The notes: generated by a model from the letters alone, not told the origin. Numbered from the stretch's first letter, positions 41,207-52,168 are shown. The stretch: DNA of 64,000 nucleotides from Erysipelotrichaceae bacterium (GCA_017428765.1 JAFRQF010000013.1:1-64000); one strand, 5' to 3'. A program made the numbers and translations.

Positions 41207-42045
41207 GTGAATTAGCAAATCAGATCAACTGGTATCCGGGCCATATGGCGAAAGCCAGAAGGCAGATGGAGGAACAGCTGAAACTGGTCGATATCGTCAT
41301 CGAACTGCGGGACGCCAGGATCCCTGAGGCTTCGGCCAATCCGATCCTGAAGGAGCTCTCGAGAAACAAGCCGGTATTGATCATATTGAATAAGGCCGAT
41401 CTGGCAGATGAGAAAAAAAGCCTCGCCTGGAAGGAGACTTTTGAACATTGTCTGATCACCGATTCGGTGGATGACCGTCTGACCAAGACCGTCACCGAGG
41501 AAGTCAAGAAGATCCTGAAAGACAAGCTTGAGCGGGCAAAGGCGAGAGGCATCCGCAAGAAGGTGCTCAGAGCGATGGTCGTCGGCATCCCGAATGTCGG
41601 AAAGTCGACCTTCATCAACAATATCGTCAAAAAGAAAGCCGCCAAGGCCGAGAACCGTCCTGGCGTCACCAAGGCGTTGCAGTGGATACGGATCAATGAA
41701 GACGTCGAGCTTCTGGATACGCCGGGCGTCTTATGGCCGAAGTTCGATGATCAGAACGACGCGCTTCTTCTGGCACTGCTTGGTTCGATCAACGATGATG
41801 TTCTCGATAAGGAAGGACTGGTGCGTTTCGGTCTTTCGTATCTGAAGACCATCTATCCGGGAAAGATCGCCGAACGCTACGGGGTGAATGAAGACGGCGA
41901 TCATCTTCTTGAGGCCATCGCAAAAGAAAAACTGTGGTTAAGTTCCAACGGCCAGATCGATATCGCCAAGGCGGTCGATCTGATACTCAAGGATATCCGA
42001 AGCAATAAGATAGGAAGGATCACCTGGCAGGATGCTGGAGAATAA
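41203..42045 (+). CDS. rbgA: Ribosome biogenesis GTPase RbgA (YlqF)
   Basis: 280 residues, a circularly permuted GTPase: G4 (ILNKADLAD, about 64) comes before G1 (GIPNVGKST, about 127-135) and G3 (DTPGVLWPKF, about 172). The start NQINWYPGHMAKARRQM is diagnostic. It acts late in 50S assembly, enabling L16 incorporation. It overlaps the upstream gene by ATGA and rnhB by 14 bases. Confidence 0.96.
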   Translation: MSELANQINWYPGHMAKARRQMEEQLKLVDIVIELRDARIPEASANPILKELSRNKPVLIILNKADLADEKKSLAWKETFEHCLITDSVDDRLTKTVTEEVKKILKDKLERAKARGIRKKVLRAMVVGIPNVGKSTFINNIVKKKAAKAENRPGVTKALQWIRINEDVELLDTPGVLWPKFDDQNDALLLALLGSINDDVLDKEGLVRFGLSYLKTIYPGKIAERYGVNEDGDHLLEAIAKEKLWLSSNGQIDIAKAVDLILKDIRSNKIGRITWQDAGE

Positions 42046-42634
42046 ATACGAAAAGCTCTGCTGGGAAAAGGACCAGTATGTCATGGGGATCGACGAAGCC
42101 GGAAGAGGTCCGCTGTGCGGTCCGCTGGTGGTCGCCTGCTGCATCTTTCCGATCGGCTATGACAATGAAGAGATCAATGATTCCAAAAAGCTGAGCGAAA
42201 AGAAAAGGGAAATGCTGTTCAAACAGATCATCAAAGATGCCCACCATTTTGAATTCCGCATCGTATCGCCCGAACAGATCGACCGCTATGACATCTATCA
42301 TGCGACGCAAAGGGCGATGGATGAGCTATCCCGTTCGACGAACATCCATTCTCTGACCATCACCGATGCCATGCCGCTTCACAGGTATGATGTGATCGAC
42401 ATGGTGAAAGGGGACGCCAAGTCGATTTCGATCGCCGGCGCAAGCATCCTGGCGAAGGTCTTACGTGATCACATCATGATGGGCTATGATGTCCTGTATC
42501 CCCAATATGAATACAGGAACCATAAGGGTTATGGGACCAAACGGCATCTTGAATTGATGGATGAGTATGGGATCAATGAACTTTACCGGCTGTCTTTCAA
42601 GCCCTGCCGGGACAGGCAGATGAAACTTTTTTAA
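42032..42634 (+). CDS. rnhB: Ribonuclease HII
   Basis: 200 residues. The catalytic DEAGRGPLCGPLV segment (Asp-Glu pair, about 20-32) and the later acidic residues in TITDAMPL and in SISIAGASILAKVLRDH are in place. It cuts at ribonucleotides embedded in DNA. It begins inside the rbgA gene (14-base overlap); the SD is within rbgA codons. The order rbgA-rnhB is conserved in Bacillota. Confidence 0.96.
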   Translation: MLENKYEKLCWEKDQYVMGIDEAGRGPLCGPLVVACCIFPIGYDNEEINDSKKLSEKKREMLFKQIIKDAHHFEFRIVSPEQIDRYDIYHATQRAMDELSRSTNIHSLTITDAMPLHRYDVIDMVKGDAKSISIAGASILAKVLRDHIMMGYDVLYPQYEYRNHKGYGTKRHLELMDEYGINELYRLSFKPCRDRQMKLF

Positions 42635-42678
42635 ATTCAGAGTAGGTATCGGCGTTTTTTCTGCAAATAATGAAGTAG

Positions 42679-43392
42679 ATGGACAGAGAAAAACTGATCG
42701 CTTACTCTTTTTATTATGGCGGGGAGTATGATAAAGTCTACAGAGCCGTAAAAGCCGATATGCCGATAAAAGGAAGGGATGATCCTTCTGCGGTCACGAT
42801 CCTGGATGAAAGCTATCCCAAGTGTTTCTTCGATCTGAAGTATCCGCCTTTCGTCTTTTACTACGCGGGCGATCTTTCCCTTTTAAAAAAAGACTGCATC
42901 GGGATCGTCGGTTCCAGAAAGGCTTGCGACTATGCCTTGAAGGCGACAAAAGGACTCAGTCTGCATTACAGCGATAAGATCATCGTTTCAGGTCTTGCCA
43001 AAGGCATCGATGCGGCAGCACACGAAAAACAAGGTCCGGCGATCGGCGTTCTGGGCTGCGGCATTCAAAGGATCTACCCGTATTGCAACAAAAGTCTGAT
43101 CGAAAGACTGAAAAGGGAAGGTCTTGTCATTTCCGAATACCCGGAATACACGCCGCCGCTGGCACACCACTTCCCATTCCGCAACCGGCTGATCGCCGCT
43201 TTGTCAAAGACGCTTTATATCATGCAAAGCAATGCGGCATCCGGCACGATGACCAGTGTCAATGAGGCACTGGAGTTGGGTAAAGAGATCCGCGTGCTTC
43301 CCTATGACATCTTTGAAGAAGCGGGATATCACAACAATACGCTGATCTACGAGGGGGCAACGCCCATCCAAAGACAAGAAATTGCATTTTAA
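42679..43392 (+). CDS. dprA: DNA-processing protein DprA, minimal form
   Basis: 237 residues, essentially the Rossmann-like DprA core: GIVGSRKACDYALK, SGLAKGIDAAAHE, GVLGCGIQRIYPYCN and FPFRNRLIAALSKTLYIMQ. It lacks the longer N-terminal SAM-like and C-terminal winged-helix domains of typical 280-370-residue proteins. DprA loads RecA onto incoming ssDNA during transformation. The start lies seven bases after AATAAT and without a good SD, so it may belong to the leaderless group, more weakly than the others. Confidence 0.92.
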   Translation: MDREKLIAYSFYYGGEYDKVYRAVKADMPIKGRDDPSAVTILDESYPKCFFDLKYPPFVFYYAGDLSLLKKDCIGIVGSRKACDYALKATKGLSLHYSDKIIVSGLAKGIDAAAHEKQGPAIGVLGCGIQRIYPYCNKSLIERLKREGLVISEYPEYTPPLAHHFPFRNRLIAALSKTLYIMQSNAASGTMTSVNEALELGKEIRVLPYDIFEEAGYHNNTLIYEGATPIQRQEIAF

Positions 43393-43434
43393 AATCAAAT
43401 ATGTAAAGATAGATAATTGTTAAAGAGGTTCCTC

Positions 43435-45438
43435 ATGAAAAATCTGGTTATTGTAGAATCACCATCCAAATCAAAAACGATAGAAAAATACCTTGGAAAG
43501 GATTTTAAAGTCACTTCTTCCAAGGGACATATATGTGATCTTGCCACCAAAGGCAAGGAAGGACTCGGTGTCGATATCGAGGATGATTTCAAGCCGACTT
43601 ATGTCATTTCACCTGACAAGAAAGCCGTCGTCAGCGAGCTCAAGAAGCTCGTGAAAGGCTCGGATTTCGTTTATCTGGCGACCGACCCGGACCGCGAAGG
43701 AGAGGCGATCTCCTGGCATCTGGCAAGAGAACTGGGCCTTGATATCAACGAAAACAACCGTATCGTCTTCAATGAGATCACCAAGAACGCGGTGCTCAAT
43801 GCCTTGAAAGAACCTCGCAGTATCGATATGGCTCTGGTCAGATCGCAAGAGGCCAGAAGGATCCTTGACAGGATCATCGGCTTCAAACTTTCCAAGCTTC
43901 TGCAGAAGAAGATCGGTTCCAAGTCGGCAGGCCGCGTGCAGTCGATCGCTTTGCGGATGATCTGCGATCGGGAAAAAGAGATCCAAGCCTTCATTCCGGA
44001 AGAATACTGGAACATCATTGCCCATCTTGGCAAGAAACTGGATGCGGAACTTGGCAAATATAAGGGCAAGAAGATCGAAGTCCATAACGAAGAAGAAGCG
44101 GATGCGATCTTAAAAGCACTGAGCGAGGAGTTTATTCTTTCTTCGATCAACGAGAAGGCAAAGAAAAGAGCCGCCTATCTGCCGTTCATCACATCGACTA
44201 TGCAGCAGGAAGCTTCGACAAAACTCGGCTTCACATCGAGAAAGACGATGATGGTCGCCCAGAGCTTATATGAAGGTGTGGAACTCAGCGATGGAGCACA
44301 GGGTCTGATCACCTACATGCGTACCGACTCGACCAGACTGTCCAAAGAATTCGTTGCGGCAGCGTATGAGAAGATCGAAAACGATTACGGCAAGGAATAC
44401 AAGGGCTTTTACCGCGTCAAGAATGACGAAAGTTCGCAAGATGCCCATGAGGCGATCCGTCCGACCAATCTGAACAACGAACCGGACAAGATCAAGCAAT
44501 ACCTGAACAACGATCAGTACAAGCTTTATAAATTCATCTATTACCGTGCACTTGCTTCCCTGATGAAAGAAGCAGTCTTTGATTCGGTCACTTATGTTTT
44601 TGAAAACAACGGCTATGAATTCACGGCATCGGGTTCCAAGATGAACTTCGATGGTTTCCTGAAGGTATATGGCGATTATGACTCTTCCAAAGATGTCATC
44701 CTGCCGAAACTTGAAAAAGGCGAGATCATCACCTGCAAGGATGTCGAGAAGGTACAGCACTTCACTGAAGCGCCTGCCCGTTATACCGAAGCCAAGCTGA
44801 TCAAGGCTCTCGAAGAAGAGGGGGTAGGCCGTCCTTCGACCTACGCTACGATCATCGATACGATCGAAAAACGAAATTACGTCGAATATAAAAAAGCCTC
44901 CGATTCGGGCAAGACCAAGTTTTTCTTCCCGACCGAGCAGGGCGTATTGACGGACGAGAAGCTCAGAGAGTACTTCCAGTCGGTCATCAATATCAAATAT
45001 ACGGCCCAGATGGAATCTGAGCTTGATGAGATCGCCGAAAACAAGGTGGATTCCATCAAAGCACTTAAGGATTTCTATGACCGTTTCCAGCCGTTGGTGG
45101 ATGATGCCTATGAGCAGATGGAAAAGAAGCAGCCGGAAAAGACCGGCGAGATCTGTCCGGAATGCGGAGGCGATGTCGTCATCCGTTCCGGCAAGTACGG
45201 AAAGTTCAAATCCTGCATAAATTATCCGACCTGCAAGTGGCACGAATCCCTGCAGAAGAAGGAAGAGCCGGAAGAAGTCGGCAGGAACTGTCCGAACTGC
45301 GGCAAGCCTTTGCTGAAGAGGAAGTCAAGATACGGCACTTACTTCATCGGCTGTTCCGGTTATCCGAAATGCAACTATCTGGAAGCGATCGAAGGGCAGA
45401 AGCCGCACAGATTCTTCCGAGGTAAGAAGAAACAATGA
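43435..45438 (+). CDS. topA: DNA topoisomerase I
   Basis: 667 residues, a type IA topoisomerase: TOPRIM domain ([18 protein letters not shown] at the start; [15 protein letters not shown]), the active tyrosine in [14 protein letters not shown] (about 290) and two C-terminal zinc-finger-like motifs (CPECGG and CPNCGK blocks, each closed by a pair of cysteines). It relaxes negative supercoils. The start 43435 (SD AAAGAGG) is chosen over an in-frame start at 43417. It overlaps trmFO as ATGA, the usual topA-trmFO pairing. Confidence 0.96.
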   Translation: MKNLVIVESPSKSKTIEKYLGKDFKVTSSKGHICDLATKGKEGLGVDIEDDFKPTYVISPDKKAVVSELKKLVKGSDFVYLATDPDREGEAISWHLARELGLDINENNRIVFNEITKNAVLNALKEPRSIDMALVRSQEARRILDRIIGFKLSKLLQKKIGSKSAGRVQSIALRMICDREKEIQAFIPEEYWNIIAHLGKKLDAELGKYKGKKIEVHNEEEADAILKALSEEFILSSINEKAKKRAAYLPFITSTMQQEASTKLGFTSRKTMMVAQSLYEGVELSDGAQGLITYMRTDSTRLSKEFVAAAYEKIENDYGKEYKGFYRVKNDESSQDAHEAIRPTNLNNEPDKIKQYLNNDQYKLYKFIYYRALASLMKEAVFDSVTYVFENNGYEFTASGSKMNFDGFLKVYGDYDSSKDVILPKLEKGEIITCKDVEKVQHFTEAPARYTEAKLIKALEEEGVGRPSTYATIIDTIEKRNYVEYKKASDSGKTKFFFPTEQGVLTDEKLREYFQSVINIKYTAQMESELDEIAENKVDSIKALKDFYDRFQPLVDDAYEQMEKKQPEKTGEICPECGGDVVIRSGKYGKFKSCINYPTCKWHESLQKKEEPEEVGRNCPNCGKPLLKRKSRYGTYFIGCSGYPKCNYLEAIEGQKPHRFFRGKKKQ

Positions 45439-46730
45439 GAGTCAAAGTGATCGGCGCCGGTCTGGCAGGAAGCGAAGCGGCATATCAGCTGGCGAAACGC
45501 GGATTTCAAGTCGATCTGTATGAACAGAAAGGTGTCAAACGGCATCCGGCTTTCAAGACGGATGATTTTGGTGAGCTGATCTGTTCCAATTCTTTACGCA
45601 GTGACGATCTCTACAACGCGGTCGGACTTCTGAAGGAAGAGATGCGCATCCTGGATTCTCTGATCATGGAAGCGGCAGACGCCTGCCGCATCCCGGCGGG
45701 CAAATCGCTGGCTGTCGACCGTGTCGGTTTTTCCGCCTATATAACAAAGAAGATCAAAGAAAACGAAAACATCCGCATCATCAACAAAGAAGTCACATCG
45801 ATCGATGAAAATGAGCCCTGTATCATTGCGGCCGGTCCGCTTTGCGAAGGCAGTCTTGCACAAGAGATCGGCAGGCTGTGCGGCAAGGATTTCCTTCATT
45901 TCTATGATGCGGTCTCACCGATCGTCGAGAAGGATTCGATCGATTTCGATCATGCCTACTATAAATCGAGATACGATGATGAGAATCCCGGCGATTACAT
46001 CAACTGTCCTTTGACGAAAGAAGAATTTCAGACGTTTTACGAAGCGATACTCAATGCCCGCAAGATCGCGGTCCATGATATCGATGATGAGAAGTATTTT
46101 GAAGGCTGCATGCCTTTTGAAGAGATGGCCAGAAGAGGCTATAAGACGCTCTTATTCGGGCCGATGAAGCCGGTAGGTCTTGAACACGACGGTGTGCGTC
46201 CGTATGCGGTCGTACAGTTAAGAAAAGACAACGCCATCGATACCTTATATAATGTGGTCGGTTTTCAGACACATCTGACCTTCGGCTCACAAGAGGAAGT
46301 CCTGAAATGTGTGCCGGCGCTTGCCAATGTGCATATCGTCCGCTACGGGGTGATGCACAGAAACACCTACCTCAATTCGCCGAACATTATCAATAAGTAT
46401 TACCAGTTCATCGAACATCCGTCTTTGTTCATTGCCGGGCAGATCTCCGGAGTCGAGGGTTATGTCGAATCGGCTGCCAGCGGTCTGTATGCGGCACTCA
46501 ACCTTGCCCAATATCTGGAAAAAGGAAAGATCGAAAAGGAACTCGGTCCCGATACGATGATGGGTGCGATGGCCAATTACATCTCCGATACCAATATCGC
46601 AAAGCTCGAACCGATGAATGCCAATTTCGGTATCTTCCGCATGGAATATGCCGGTCCCAAAAACGAAAAGAAAAAGGCGTATACGGAACACGCCTTACAG
46701 AAGGTGAAAGAATATGCAGGACATGTATAA
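45435..46730 (+). CDS. trmFO: Methylenetetrahydrofolate-tRNA-(uracil-5-)-methyltransferase TrmFO
   Basis: 431 residues. The flavin-binding start [21 protein letters not shown] (GxGxxG) is in segments, and CSNSLRSDD and the C-terminal [16 protein letters not shown] are typical of TrmFO. It makes m5U54 in the T loop of tRNA using folate as the carbon source and FADH2. It overlaps topA by four bases and xerC by 17, so topA-trmFO-xerC-ltaS forms a tight translational chain. Confidence 0.96.
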   Translation: MRVKVIGAGLAGSEAAYQLAKRGFQVDLYEQKGVKRHPAFKTDDFGELICSNSLRSDDLYNAVGLLKEEMRILDSLIMEAADACRIPAGKSLAVDRVGFSAYITKKIKENENIRIINKEVTSIDENEPCIIAAGPLCEGSLAQEIGRLCGKDFLHFYDAVSPIVEKDSIDFDHAYYKSRYDDENPGDYINCPLTKEEFQTFYEAILNARKIAVHDIDDEKYFEGCMPFEEMARRGYKTLLFGPMKPVGLEHDGVRPYAVVQLRKDNAIDTLYNVVGFQTHLTFGSQEEVLKCVPALANVHIVRYGVMHRNTYLNSPNIINKYYQFIEHPSLFIAGQISGVEGYVESAASGLYAALNLAQYLEKGKIEKELGPDTMMGAMANYISDTNIAKLEPMNANFGIFRMEYAGPKNEKKKAYTEHALQKVKEYAGHV

Positions 46731-47625
46731 GATCCTTGATGATTTCATCTCCTATATGTATGACAAAAGAACGGGTTCCCAAAGGACATCCGATTCCTAC
46801 TATCGTGATATCGATCGTTTCATCACGTTTTTGAAAAACAGCGATATCACTTCGTTCAAGCAGGTCGACAAGAACGTCGTCTTTGACTATATCAGCGAGC
46901 TTCGCTCCGGCAGGATCTCCAGAGGAAAGATCTCCAATGCCACCTATGCGAGAAATCTGAGCGCATTGCGCTCTTTTTATCGTTTCTTATGCGAACGCCA
47001 CATCACCGACGAGAATCCTTTCCTGCAGTTTCGCAAGATCCACGTGGAGAAGCATCTGCCTGATGTGCTGAGCGTCGATCAGGTCGAACGGCTGCTCGAT
47101 TCCTTTGATCTGAACGATCCTTTGCAGATAAGGAACCGCTGCATACTGGAATGCATCTATGCCTGCGGGCTTCGTATCTCGGAGTGTTGCGATCTCAAAC
47201 TTTCCCAGATCGACCGCCGTTCATTGATCGTGCGGGTCATCGGTAAGGGCAACAAGGAAAGGATCGTACCTTTTTATCCGAGGCTCAATGAGCTCATCGA
47301 CCTGTATATCAGGGAATACCGCTCAATTTACGCACCTGAAGATTTCGAATATCTTTTCGTGACTTCGCATCATGGAAAAGTTTCGCCCCGCAGTGTTCAA
47401 CTTTTGTTAGAAAATGCTAGAATAAGAGCTGGGCTTTCGGTCGATGTGCATCCGCATATGCTCAGACACTCTTTTGCCACGCATCTTCTGGACAACGGCG
47501 TCGACTTGAGGACGGTCCAGGAACTGCTGGGACATGAGAACCTGTCGACGACGCAGTTATATACGCATCTGACTTATGACAGACTGAAGAATGCTGTCGA
47601 ATCCGCCCATCCGCACGCAAAATGA
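46714..47625 (+). CDS. xerC: Tyrosine recombinase XerC-like
   Basis: 303 residues: an N-terminal SAM-like core-binding domain and a C-terminal catalytic domain with Arg in [13 protein letters not shown], Lys in VIGKGNKER, HxxR in [14 protein letters not shown], a later His in LGHENLSTT and the nucleophilic Tyr in TQLYTHLT. It resolves chromosome dimers at dif together with a second Xer, or acts alone. The trmFO-xerC order is a strong hint that this is the housekeeping enzyme. It overlaps both neighbours. Confidence 0.92.
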   Translation: MQDMYKILDDFISYMYDKRTGSQRTSDSYYRDIDRFITFLKNSDITSFKQVDKNVVFDYISELRSGRISRGKISNATYARNLSALRSFYRFLCERHITDENPFLQFRKIHVEKHLPDVLSVDQVERLLDSFDLNDPLQIRNRCILECIYACGLRISECCDLKLSQIDRRSLIVRVIGKGNKERIVPFYPRLNELIDLYIREYRSIYAPEDFEYLFVTSHHGKVSPRSVQLLLENARIRAGLSVDVHPHMLRHSFATHLLDNGVDLRTVQELLGHENLSTTQLYTHLTYDRLKNAVESAHPHAK

Positions 47626-49586
47626 AAAAACTGAAATTTGATTTAAGATTCTTATACCTGTTTATTCCGCTGTTCCTGCTGGAACTGCTTTTTCATCTCG
47701 TTCAGTTTCACACGTTCGACATATTTTCGCTGCTGCGTGTCTTTCTGTTCGCTTCGTTTTTCTCGCTTCTGATCGCTCTGATCGGACGCCTGTTTAAAAA
47801 ACCGAAGATCTATTTCATCATCGGACTGATCGTGATGATCTGGTTCTGCGCTTACAGTTTTGTGGAACTGATCTTCAAGAATTTCATGGGTGACTTCTAT
47901 TCCTTCGGAACGGTAGGGGATGGCGCACTCAGGATCGCCCAGTATGCGGTGATCTTTCTTTCGGCGGCAAAACTGCCGTATTATCTGTGCTTCATTCCTT
48001 TGATCGTCTATATCCTGCTTCACCGTTTCGTGAAGTTCAATGAGAAAGGACAGTTTCAGCTGCCGGCGATCTTCTGCATCCTGTCGTTCCTTCTTCTGAT
48101 CCCGATCATGGATCTGGGCTCAGGAACTTCATCGATCTTAAAGACCTACGGAACTTTCTCCAACAAGACGATCATCATCGATAAATTCGGTATCGAACAC
48201 TTCTTTTTCCGTGATCTGAGCGCTCTGGTCTATAAGACACCGGATACCATCGAGATCCAGGAAGAAGTCATCGAAGAACCTGTTGAACCGGTGGAGACGA
48301 TCGAAAACAAGAAGCGTGTCATCAATGACAGCGAATGGAAGAACATCGCCCAGAGCGAAGTCAATGCCAACATGCAGACGATCGATAAGTATCTGATGAA
48401 CCGTCAGATCACGCAGACCAATGAGAAGACCGGCATGTTTGAAGATTACAACTTCATCTATTTCATGGTTGAGGCAGGGGACTATCTGATGATCGATGAA
48501 AAGCTGACACCGACCTTATACAAGATGTATTCGCAAGGCATCCATTTCTCCAACCACTACACACCGATCTATTCGTGTGCGACTGGTGAATCGGAGCTGG
48601 TGTCTTATCTTTCGATCTTCCCGTATGTCAATGTCTGTACGCCAAACTACATTGCCGGTATCGATTATTACGAGGCTTTGCCTTACATGTTCAAAAACAA
48701 GGGTTATGAGACCTTTGCCTTGCATAACTGGCGTGATGAATTCTATGAGAGGAACACGATCCTTCCTGCTATCGGTTTTGATGCATACTACGATATCGAT
48801 GCCATCTGGCAAGACAAGAGCATCGAGCACACCAACGGCTGGCAGTCCGACAAGATGCTGATCGAACAGGCGATCAAGCATATGGAAGAGGCGGACGGCA
48901 AATTCTTCTGTGACATCATCACTTCCTGCATGCACTTCCCGTACGATGAGCCTTCCTATTGGGGAGACTACTATGTTGATCAGATCAACGAGGTCCATCC
49001 GGACTGGTCGATCGAATTCAAACGTTACATGTCCAAGTGTATGAATTTTGATGACGGCTTGAAGACGCTTCTGGATTATCTTGAAAGCTCCGGCAAGGCC
49101 GACAATACTGTCATCTGCATCTATCCGGACCATCGTCCGTACTGGATGGATTATGATCAGGTCATGGAAGCCACAAGATATATGGATCCGCTGCGTTTCG
49201 GAGAAAACGGCATCTACCGTTCCCCGTTCATCATCTACAACAAAAACGTCGAACCGGAGATCAATGAGAACTACTGTTCCACGCTCGACCACGCTCCGAC
49301 GATCGCCAACCTGTTCAATCTGAACTATGATCCGCGTCTTTTCATGGGCACGGATGCCTTCAACGGCGACAATGTCGTCATCCTGGCCAACGGCAACTGG
49401 ATCTGTTCCAGCGGTTACTATGATGCGACGAATGAAAAATTCATTCCGAACGATCCGGAAGCTGAGATCGATGAGAATTTCGTCAAGCGTACGACAGCTT
49501 CGGTCCAGAATACGATCAAGATCTCTTATCTGATCATGGATGAGGATTATTTTGCGAAGCGGCGTTCGATCTGTTCACCGCGTTAA
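47622..49586 (+). CDS. LTA-synthase family sulfatase-like membrane protein
   Basis: 654 residues: about five membrane helices (to about residue 175), a linker and an extracellular sulfatase fold. The catalytic threonine lies in CATGESELVSYLS (about 322), metal ligands are expected in the YFMVEAGDYL segment and near the late PDHR. LtaS polymerises glycerol phosphate from phosphatidylglycerol onto a lipid anchor. The signature PDHRPYWMDYD differs from the common GDH of LtaS, so other phosphoglycerol transferases are possible. It overlaps the xerC stop (ATGA), and murE follows after 12 bases. Confidence 0.83.
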   Translation: MKKLKFDLRFLYLFIPLFLLELLFHLVQFHTFDIFSLLRVFLFASFFSLLIALIGRLFKKPKIYFIIGLIVMIWFCAYSFVELIFKNFMGDFYSFGTVGDGALRIAQYAVIFLSAAKLPYYLCFIPLIVYILLHRFVKFNEKGQFQLPAIFCILSFLLLIPIMDLGSGTSSILKTYGTFSNKTIIIDKFGIEHFFFRDLSALVYKTPDTIEIQEEVIEEPVEPVETIENKKRVINDSEWKNIAQSEVNANMQTIDKYLMNRQITQTNEKTGMFEDYNFIYFMVEAGDYLMIDEKLTPTLYKMYSQGIHFSNHYTPIYSCATGESELVSYLSIFPYVNVCTPNYIAGIDYYEALPYMFKNKGYETFALHNWRDEFYERNTILPAIGFDAYYDIDAIWQDKSIEHTNGWQSDKMLIEQAIKHMEEADGKFFCDIITSCMHFPYDEPSYWGDYYVDQINEVHPDWSIEFKRYMSKCMNFDDGLKTLLDYLESSGKADNTVICIYPDHRPYWMDYDQVMEATRYMDPLRFGENGIYRSPFIIYNKNVEPEINENYCSTLDHAPTIANLFNLNYDPRLFMGTDAFNGDNVVILANGNWICSSGYYDATNEKFIPNDPEAEIDENFVKRTTASVQNTIKISYLIMDEDYFAKRRSICSPR

Positions 49587-49598
49587 AAGAGAAAAGTT

Positions 49599-51053
49599 AT
49601 GAAAATCAGTGAAGTATTTGATGTTCAAAGCGATCTGGATATAAAGTCGATCATGTTCGATTCCCGCAAGGAATGCAGAGATTCGATCTTTTTCGCCATG
49701 AAGGGCAAGGTCAATGACGGACACCGTTTCATTGAAACGGCGATATCCAACGGTGCCATCTGCATCGTTCATACCGATGAGATCGAAACGAAACATGATG
49801 ATGTCCTTTATATCAGAGTCGATGATGCGACCGATGCGTATGTGAGTTTCTGCAACGCCTACTATGATCATCCGATGGATAAGATGAATGTGATCGGCAT
49901 CACCGGTACCAACGGCAAGACGACGATCGCCTGGATCATCCGTTCCATCATCGCACATTTCGACAGATGCGGATACATCGGCACGATGGGCTATTCCTAT
50001 GATGAGACCATCCGTGATTCCAAGATGTTTCTGACGACGCCGAAATCCGATGAACTGTTCAGGATCGGCAAGGAGATGGTCGATGAAGGATGCAAGGTTT
50101 TGGTACTGGAAGCTTCTTCGGAAGGTCTTGTCACGCATCGTCTCGATCAGGTACGTTTTTCTACGGCGGTCTTCAATAATCTGTCCGGTGAACATTTCGA
50201 TGTGCACGGCACGATGGAAGACTATTTCAAGGCAAAATGCATCCTTTTCGATATGCTGGATAAAGACGGCAAGGCCATCATCAATATGGATGACGAATAC
50301 GGAAGAAGATTATATGAACTCTGTGATCGCAGAAAGATCACTTACGCCATCGATGCGGATGCCGATTATAAAGCGGTCGGTCTGAAACTGTACAACGATC
50401 ATTCCGAATTCGATCTGCTGTATGGAGGAAAAAGCCGGCATATCAGTACCAACATGCTGGCAAGATTCAATATCTACAATCTGCTGTCCGTGATCGCCGT
50501 ATTGAATGAAAACGGCTATGACATCGATACGATACTTCCGTATCTTGAAAATGTCGAACTCACCCCGGGCAGATGCCAGATGATCAAGGCCGGACAGGAT
50601 TTCAATGTCGTAGTGGATTTTGCGTTCACGCCGAATTCTTTCGATAAGGTCTTCTCTTTTGCCGAATCGATCACTGCCAAGAACGGAAAGATCATCGCAG
50701 TCTTCGGTGCGGCAGGTGACAGGGACCACAAAAGAAGACCGGGCACATCCGTCATCGCCGATGAAAGGGCGGATGCGGTCATCCTTTCCTACGACGATCC
50801 TTCCAGTGAAGATATGCTTGGCATACTTGAAGAGATGGCAACGTATTTCAAGCGCCTCAAGCCGCAGATCATCCTTGATCGCATACAGGCGATCGATGCG
50901 GCAGTGGATATGGCGGATAAGGGGGATACGATCCTGCTTCTCGGCAAAGGGTCTGACCGTTTCTTTCTGGAAAAAGAAGGAAGGGTCCCGTATATCTCCG
51001 ATGAGGTCGCGGCAAAGAATGCGATCGCCCGGAAACTGGCTGAAAAGTGCTGA
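49599..51053 (+). CDS. murE: UDP-N-acetylmuramyl-tripeptide synthetase, MurE-type ligase
   Basis: 484 residues with three Mur-ligase domains; GITGTNGKTTIAWII (about 104-118) is the ATP loop, and FGAAGDRDHKRRPGTSVI is in the C-terminal domain. The amino-acid-selecting motif, DNPR in meso-DAP enzymes, reads DDPS here, so L-lysine (or another non-DAP residue) is more likely. SD AAGAGAAAAG. Its position outside the dcw cluster, after an LTA-synthase-like gene, is unusual. Short branch features such as TTPKSDELF are normal for MurE. Confidence 0.86.
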   Translation: MKISEVFDVQSDLDIKSIMFDSRKECRDSIFFAMKGKVNDGHRFIETAISNGAICIVHTDEIETKHDDVLYIRVDDATDAYVSFCNAYYDHPMDKMNVIGITGTNGKTTIAWIIRSIIAHFDRCGYIGTMGYSYDETIRDSKMFLTTPKSDELFRIGKEMVDEGCKVLVLEASSEGLVTHRLDQVRFSTAVFNNLSGEHFDVHGTMEDYFKAKCILFDMLDKDGKAIINMDDEYGRRLYELCDRRKITYAIDADADYKAVGLKLYNDHSEFDLLYGGKSRHISTNMLARFNIYNLLSVIAVLNENGYDIDTILPYLENVELTPGRCQMIKAGQDFNVVVDFAFTPNSFDKVFSFAESITAKNGKIIAVFGAAGDRDHKRRPGTSVIADERADAVILSYDDPSSEDMLGILEEMATYFKRLKPQIILDRIQAIDAAVDMADKGDTILLLGKGSDRFFLEKEGRVPYISDEVAAKNAIARKLAEKC

Positions 51054-51055
51054 AA

Positions 51056-51082
51056 AAAGGCTTAAAAAGCCTTTCTTTTTAT
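51056..51082 (+). terminator. murE operon terminator
   Basis: AAAGGCTT (51056-51063), loop AAA, AAGCCTTT (51067-51074), then CTTTTTAT. Confidence 0.85.
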
Positions 51083-51091
51083 ATATCGATG

Positions 51092-51208
51092 TGTTAGAAT
51101 AATTGAGCATTTATGCATACACACACTATGGATTCATCGCTCCGTGCCTGTAAAGGTTAGCGGTGTCCGAAATAGTGGAGGCGTAACGGAAAGAGAGGAA
51201 ATTATTAA
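51092..51208 (+). promoter_or_regulatory. rpsB promoter and structured leader
   Basis: An extended -10 TGT-TAGAAT (51092-51100) is followed by a roughly 100-base leader. TCCGTGCC can pair with GGC-GTA-ACGGA (a bulged stem) around an inner GGTTAGCGGTGTCCG segment, and SD AGAGAGG follows. Ribosomal protein S2 operons in Bacillota often have autoregulatory leaders, so binding by S2 is plausible but unproven. Confidence 0.55.
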
Positions 51209-52168
51209 ATGCAATTAGTTTCAATGAGAAAACTTCTGGAAAACGGTGCTCATTTCGGACACCAGACCAGAAGATGGGACCCGAAGTGCAAACCGTTCAT
51301 CTACACTGCTAAGAACGGCATCTACATCATCGACCTCAACAAGACACAGGATGCTTTACAGGTCGCTTATGACAAGATGAAATCCATCGCTGAAGAAGGC
51401 GGCAAAGTCTTATTCGTCGGTACGAAGAAGCAGGCGCAGCAGATCATCCTTGATGAAGCTACCAGATCCGGTAGCTTCTACATCAACCAGAGATGGTTAG
51501 GCGGCACGCTGACTAACTTCCGTACGATCCAGAAGAGGATCAAGCGTCTGATCGAGATCGAGCAGATGGAAACTGACGGTACGATCTCTGTTTATCCGAA
51601 GAAGGAACAGGTCCTTATCCACAAGGAAGCTGTCCGTCTCGAAAACTTCTTGGGCGGTATCAAGGAAATGAAGAAACTTCCGGATGCAGTCGTCGTCGTT
51701 GACCCGAAGGAAGACCACAACGCTGTTTCCGAAGCTAAGAAGCTTGGTATCCCTGTATTCGGTCTTGCGGATACGAACTGCGATCCGGCAACTGTCGATT
51801 ACGCTATCCCGGCTAACGATGATGCGATCAAGTCCATCAAACTGATGATGTCCTTGCTTGCAGACGCTATCGTTGAGTCCAAGGGTGGCATCTTACAGGA
51901 TGCTTATCAGGAAGGCGACATCGAAAACGATATCACGATGGAAGATGTCATCATCAACGTTGAAAAGCACGCTGAAGAACAGGAAAAGAGAAGAAAAGCC
52001 AGAAACGAAGAAAGAAACAATCGTTTCAATAACAGAGGTCCGAGAAGATATAACTCCGAAAAGAGATATATCAACAAGAAGGATGAAACTGCACAGGAAG
52101 CTCCGGCTGCCGAAGTAAAGGCCGAAGTCAAAGAAGCTGTTGAAGAAACAAAGGAGGCTGCTGAATAA
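51209..52168 (+). CDS. rpsB: 30S ribosomal protein S2, with a long C-terminal extension
   Basis: 319 residues. The first ~240 are standard S2 ([43 protein letters not shown]). The last ~75 form a low-complexity tail, first basic ([21 protein letters not shown]), then acidic and Ala/Glu/Lys-rich. Bacterial S2 usually ends near 250-260. SD AGAGAGG. It is coupled to tsf by TAATG, the universal rpsB-tsf order. Confidence 0.96.
   Translation: MQLVSMRKLLENGAHFGHQTRRWDPKCKPFIYTAKNGIYIIDLNKTQDALQVAYDKMKSIAEEGGKVLFVGTKKQAQQIILDEATRSGSFYINQRWLGGTLTNFRTIQKRIKRLIEIEQMETDGTISVYPKKEQVLIHKEAVRLENFLGGIKEMKKLPDAVVVVDPKEDHNAVSEAKKLGIPVFGLADTNCDPATVDYAIPANDDAIKSIKLMMSLLADAIVESKGGILQDAYQEGDIENDITMEDVIINVEKHAEEQEKRRKARNEERNNRFNNRGPRRYNSEKRYINKKDETAQEAPAAEVKAEVKEAVEETKEAAE

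Noticed and set aside
44266..45243. A 325-codon open frame antisense to topA
   Set aside because: It lies wholly inside a well-identified gene. Heavy use of GAT, ATC, GAA and TTC codons makes the reverse frame open; its product is Ile/Asp/Arg-rich without motifs or an SD.
48516..49292. A 258-codon frame antisense to the LTA-synthase-like gene
   Set aside because: No start context and no recognisable domain; explained by codon bias of the sense gene.
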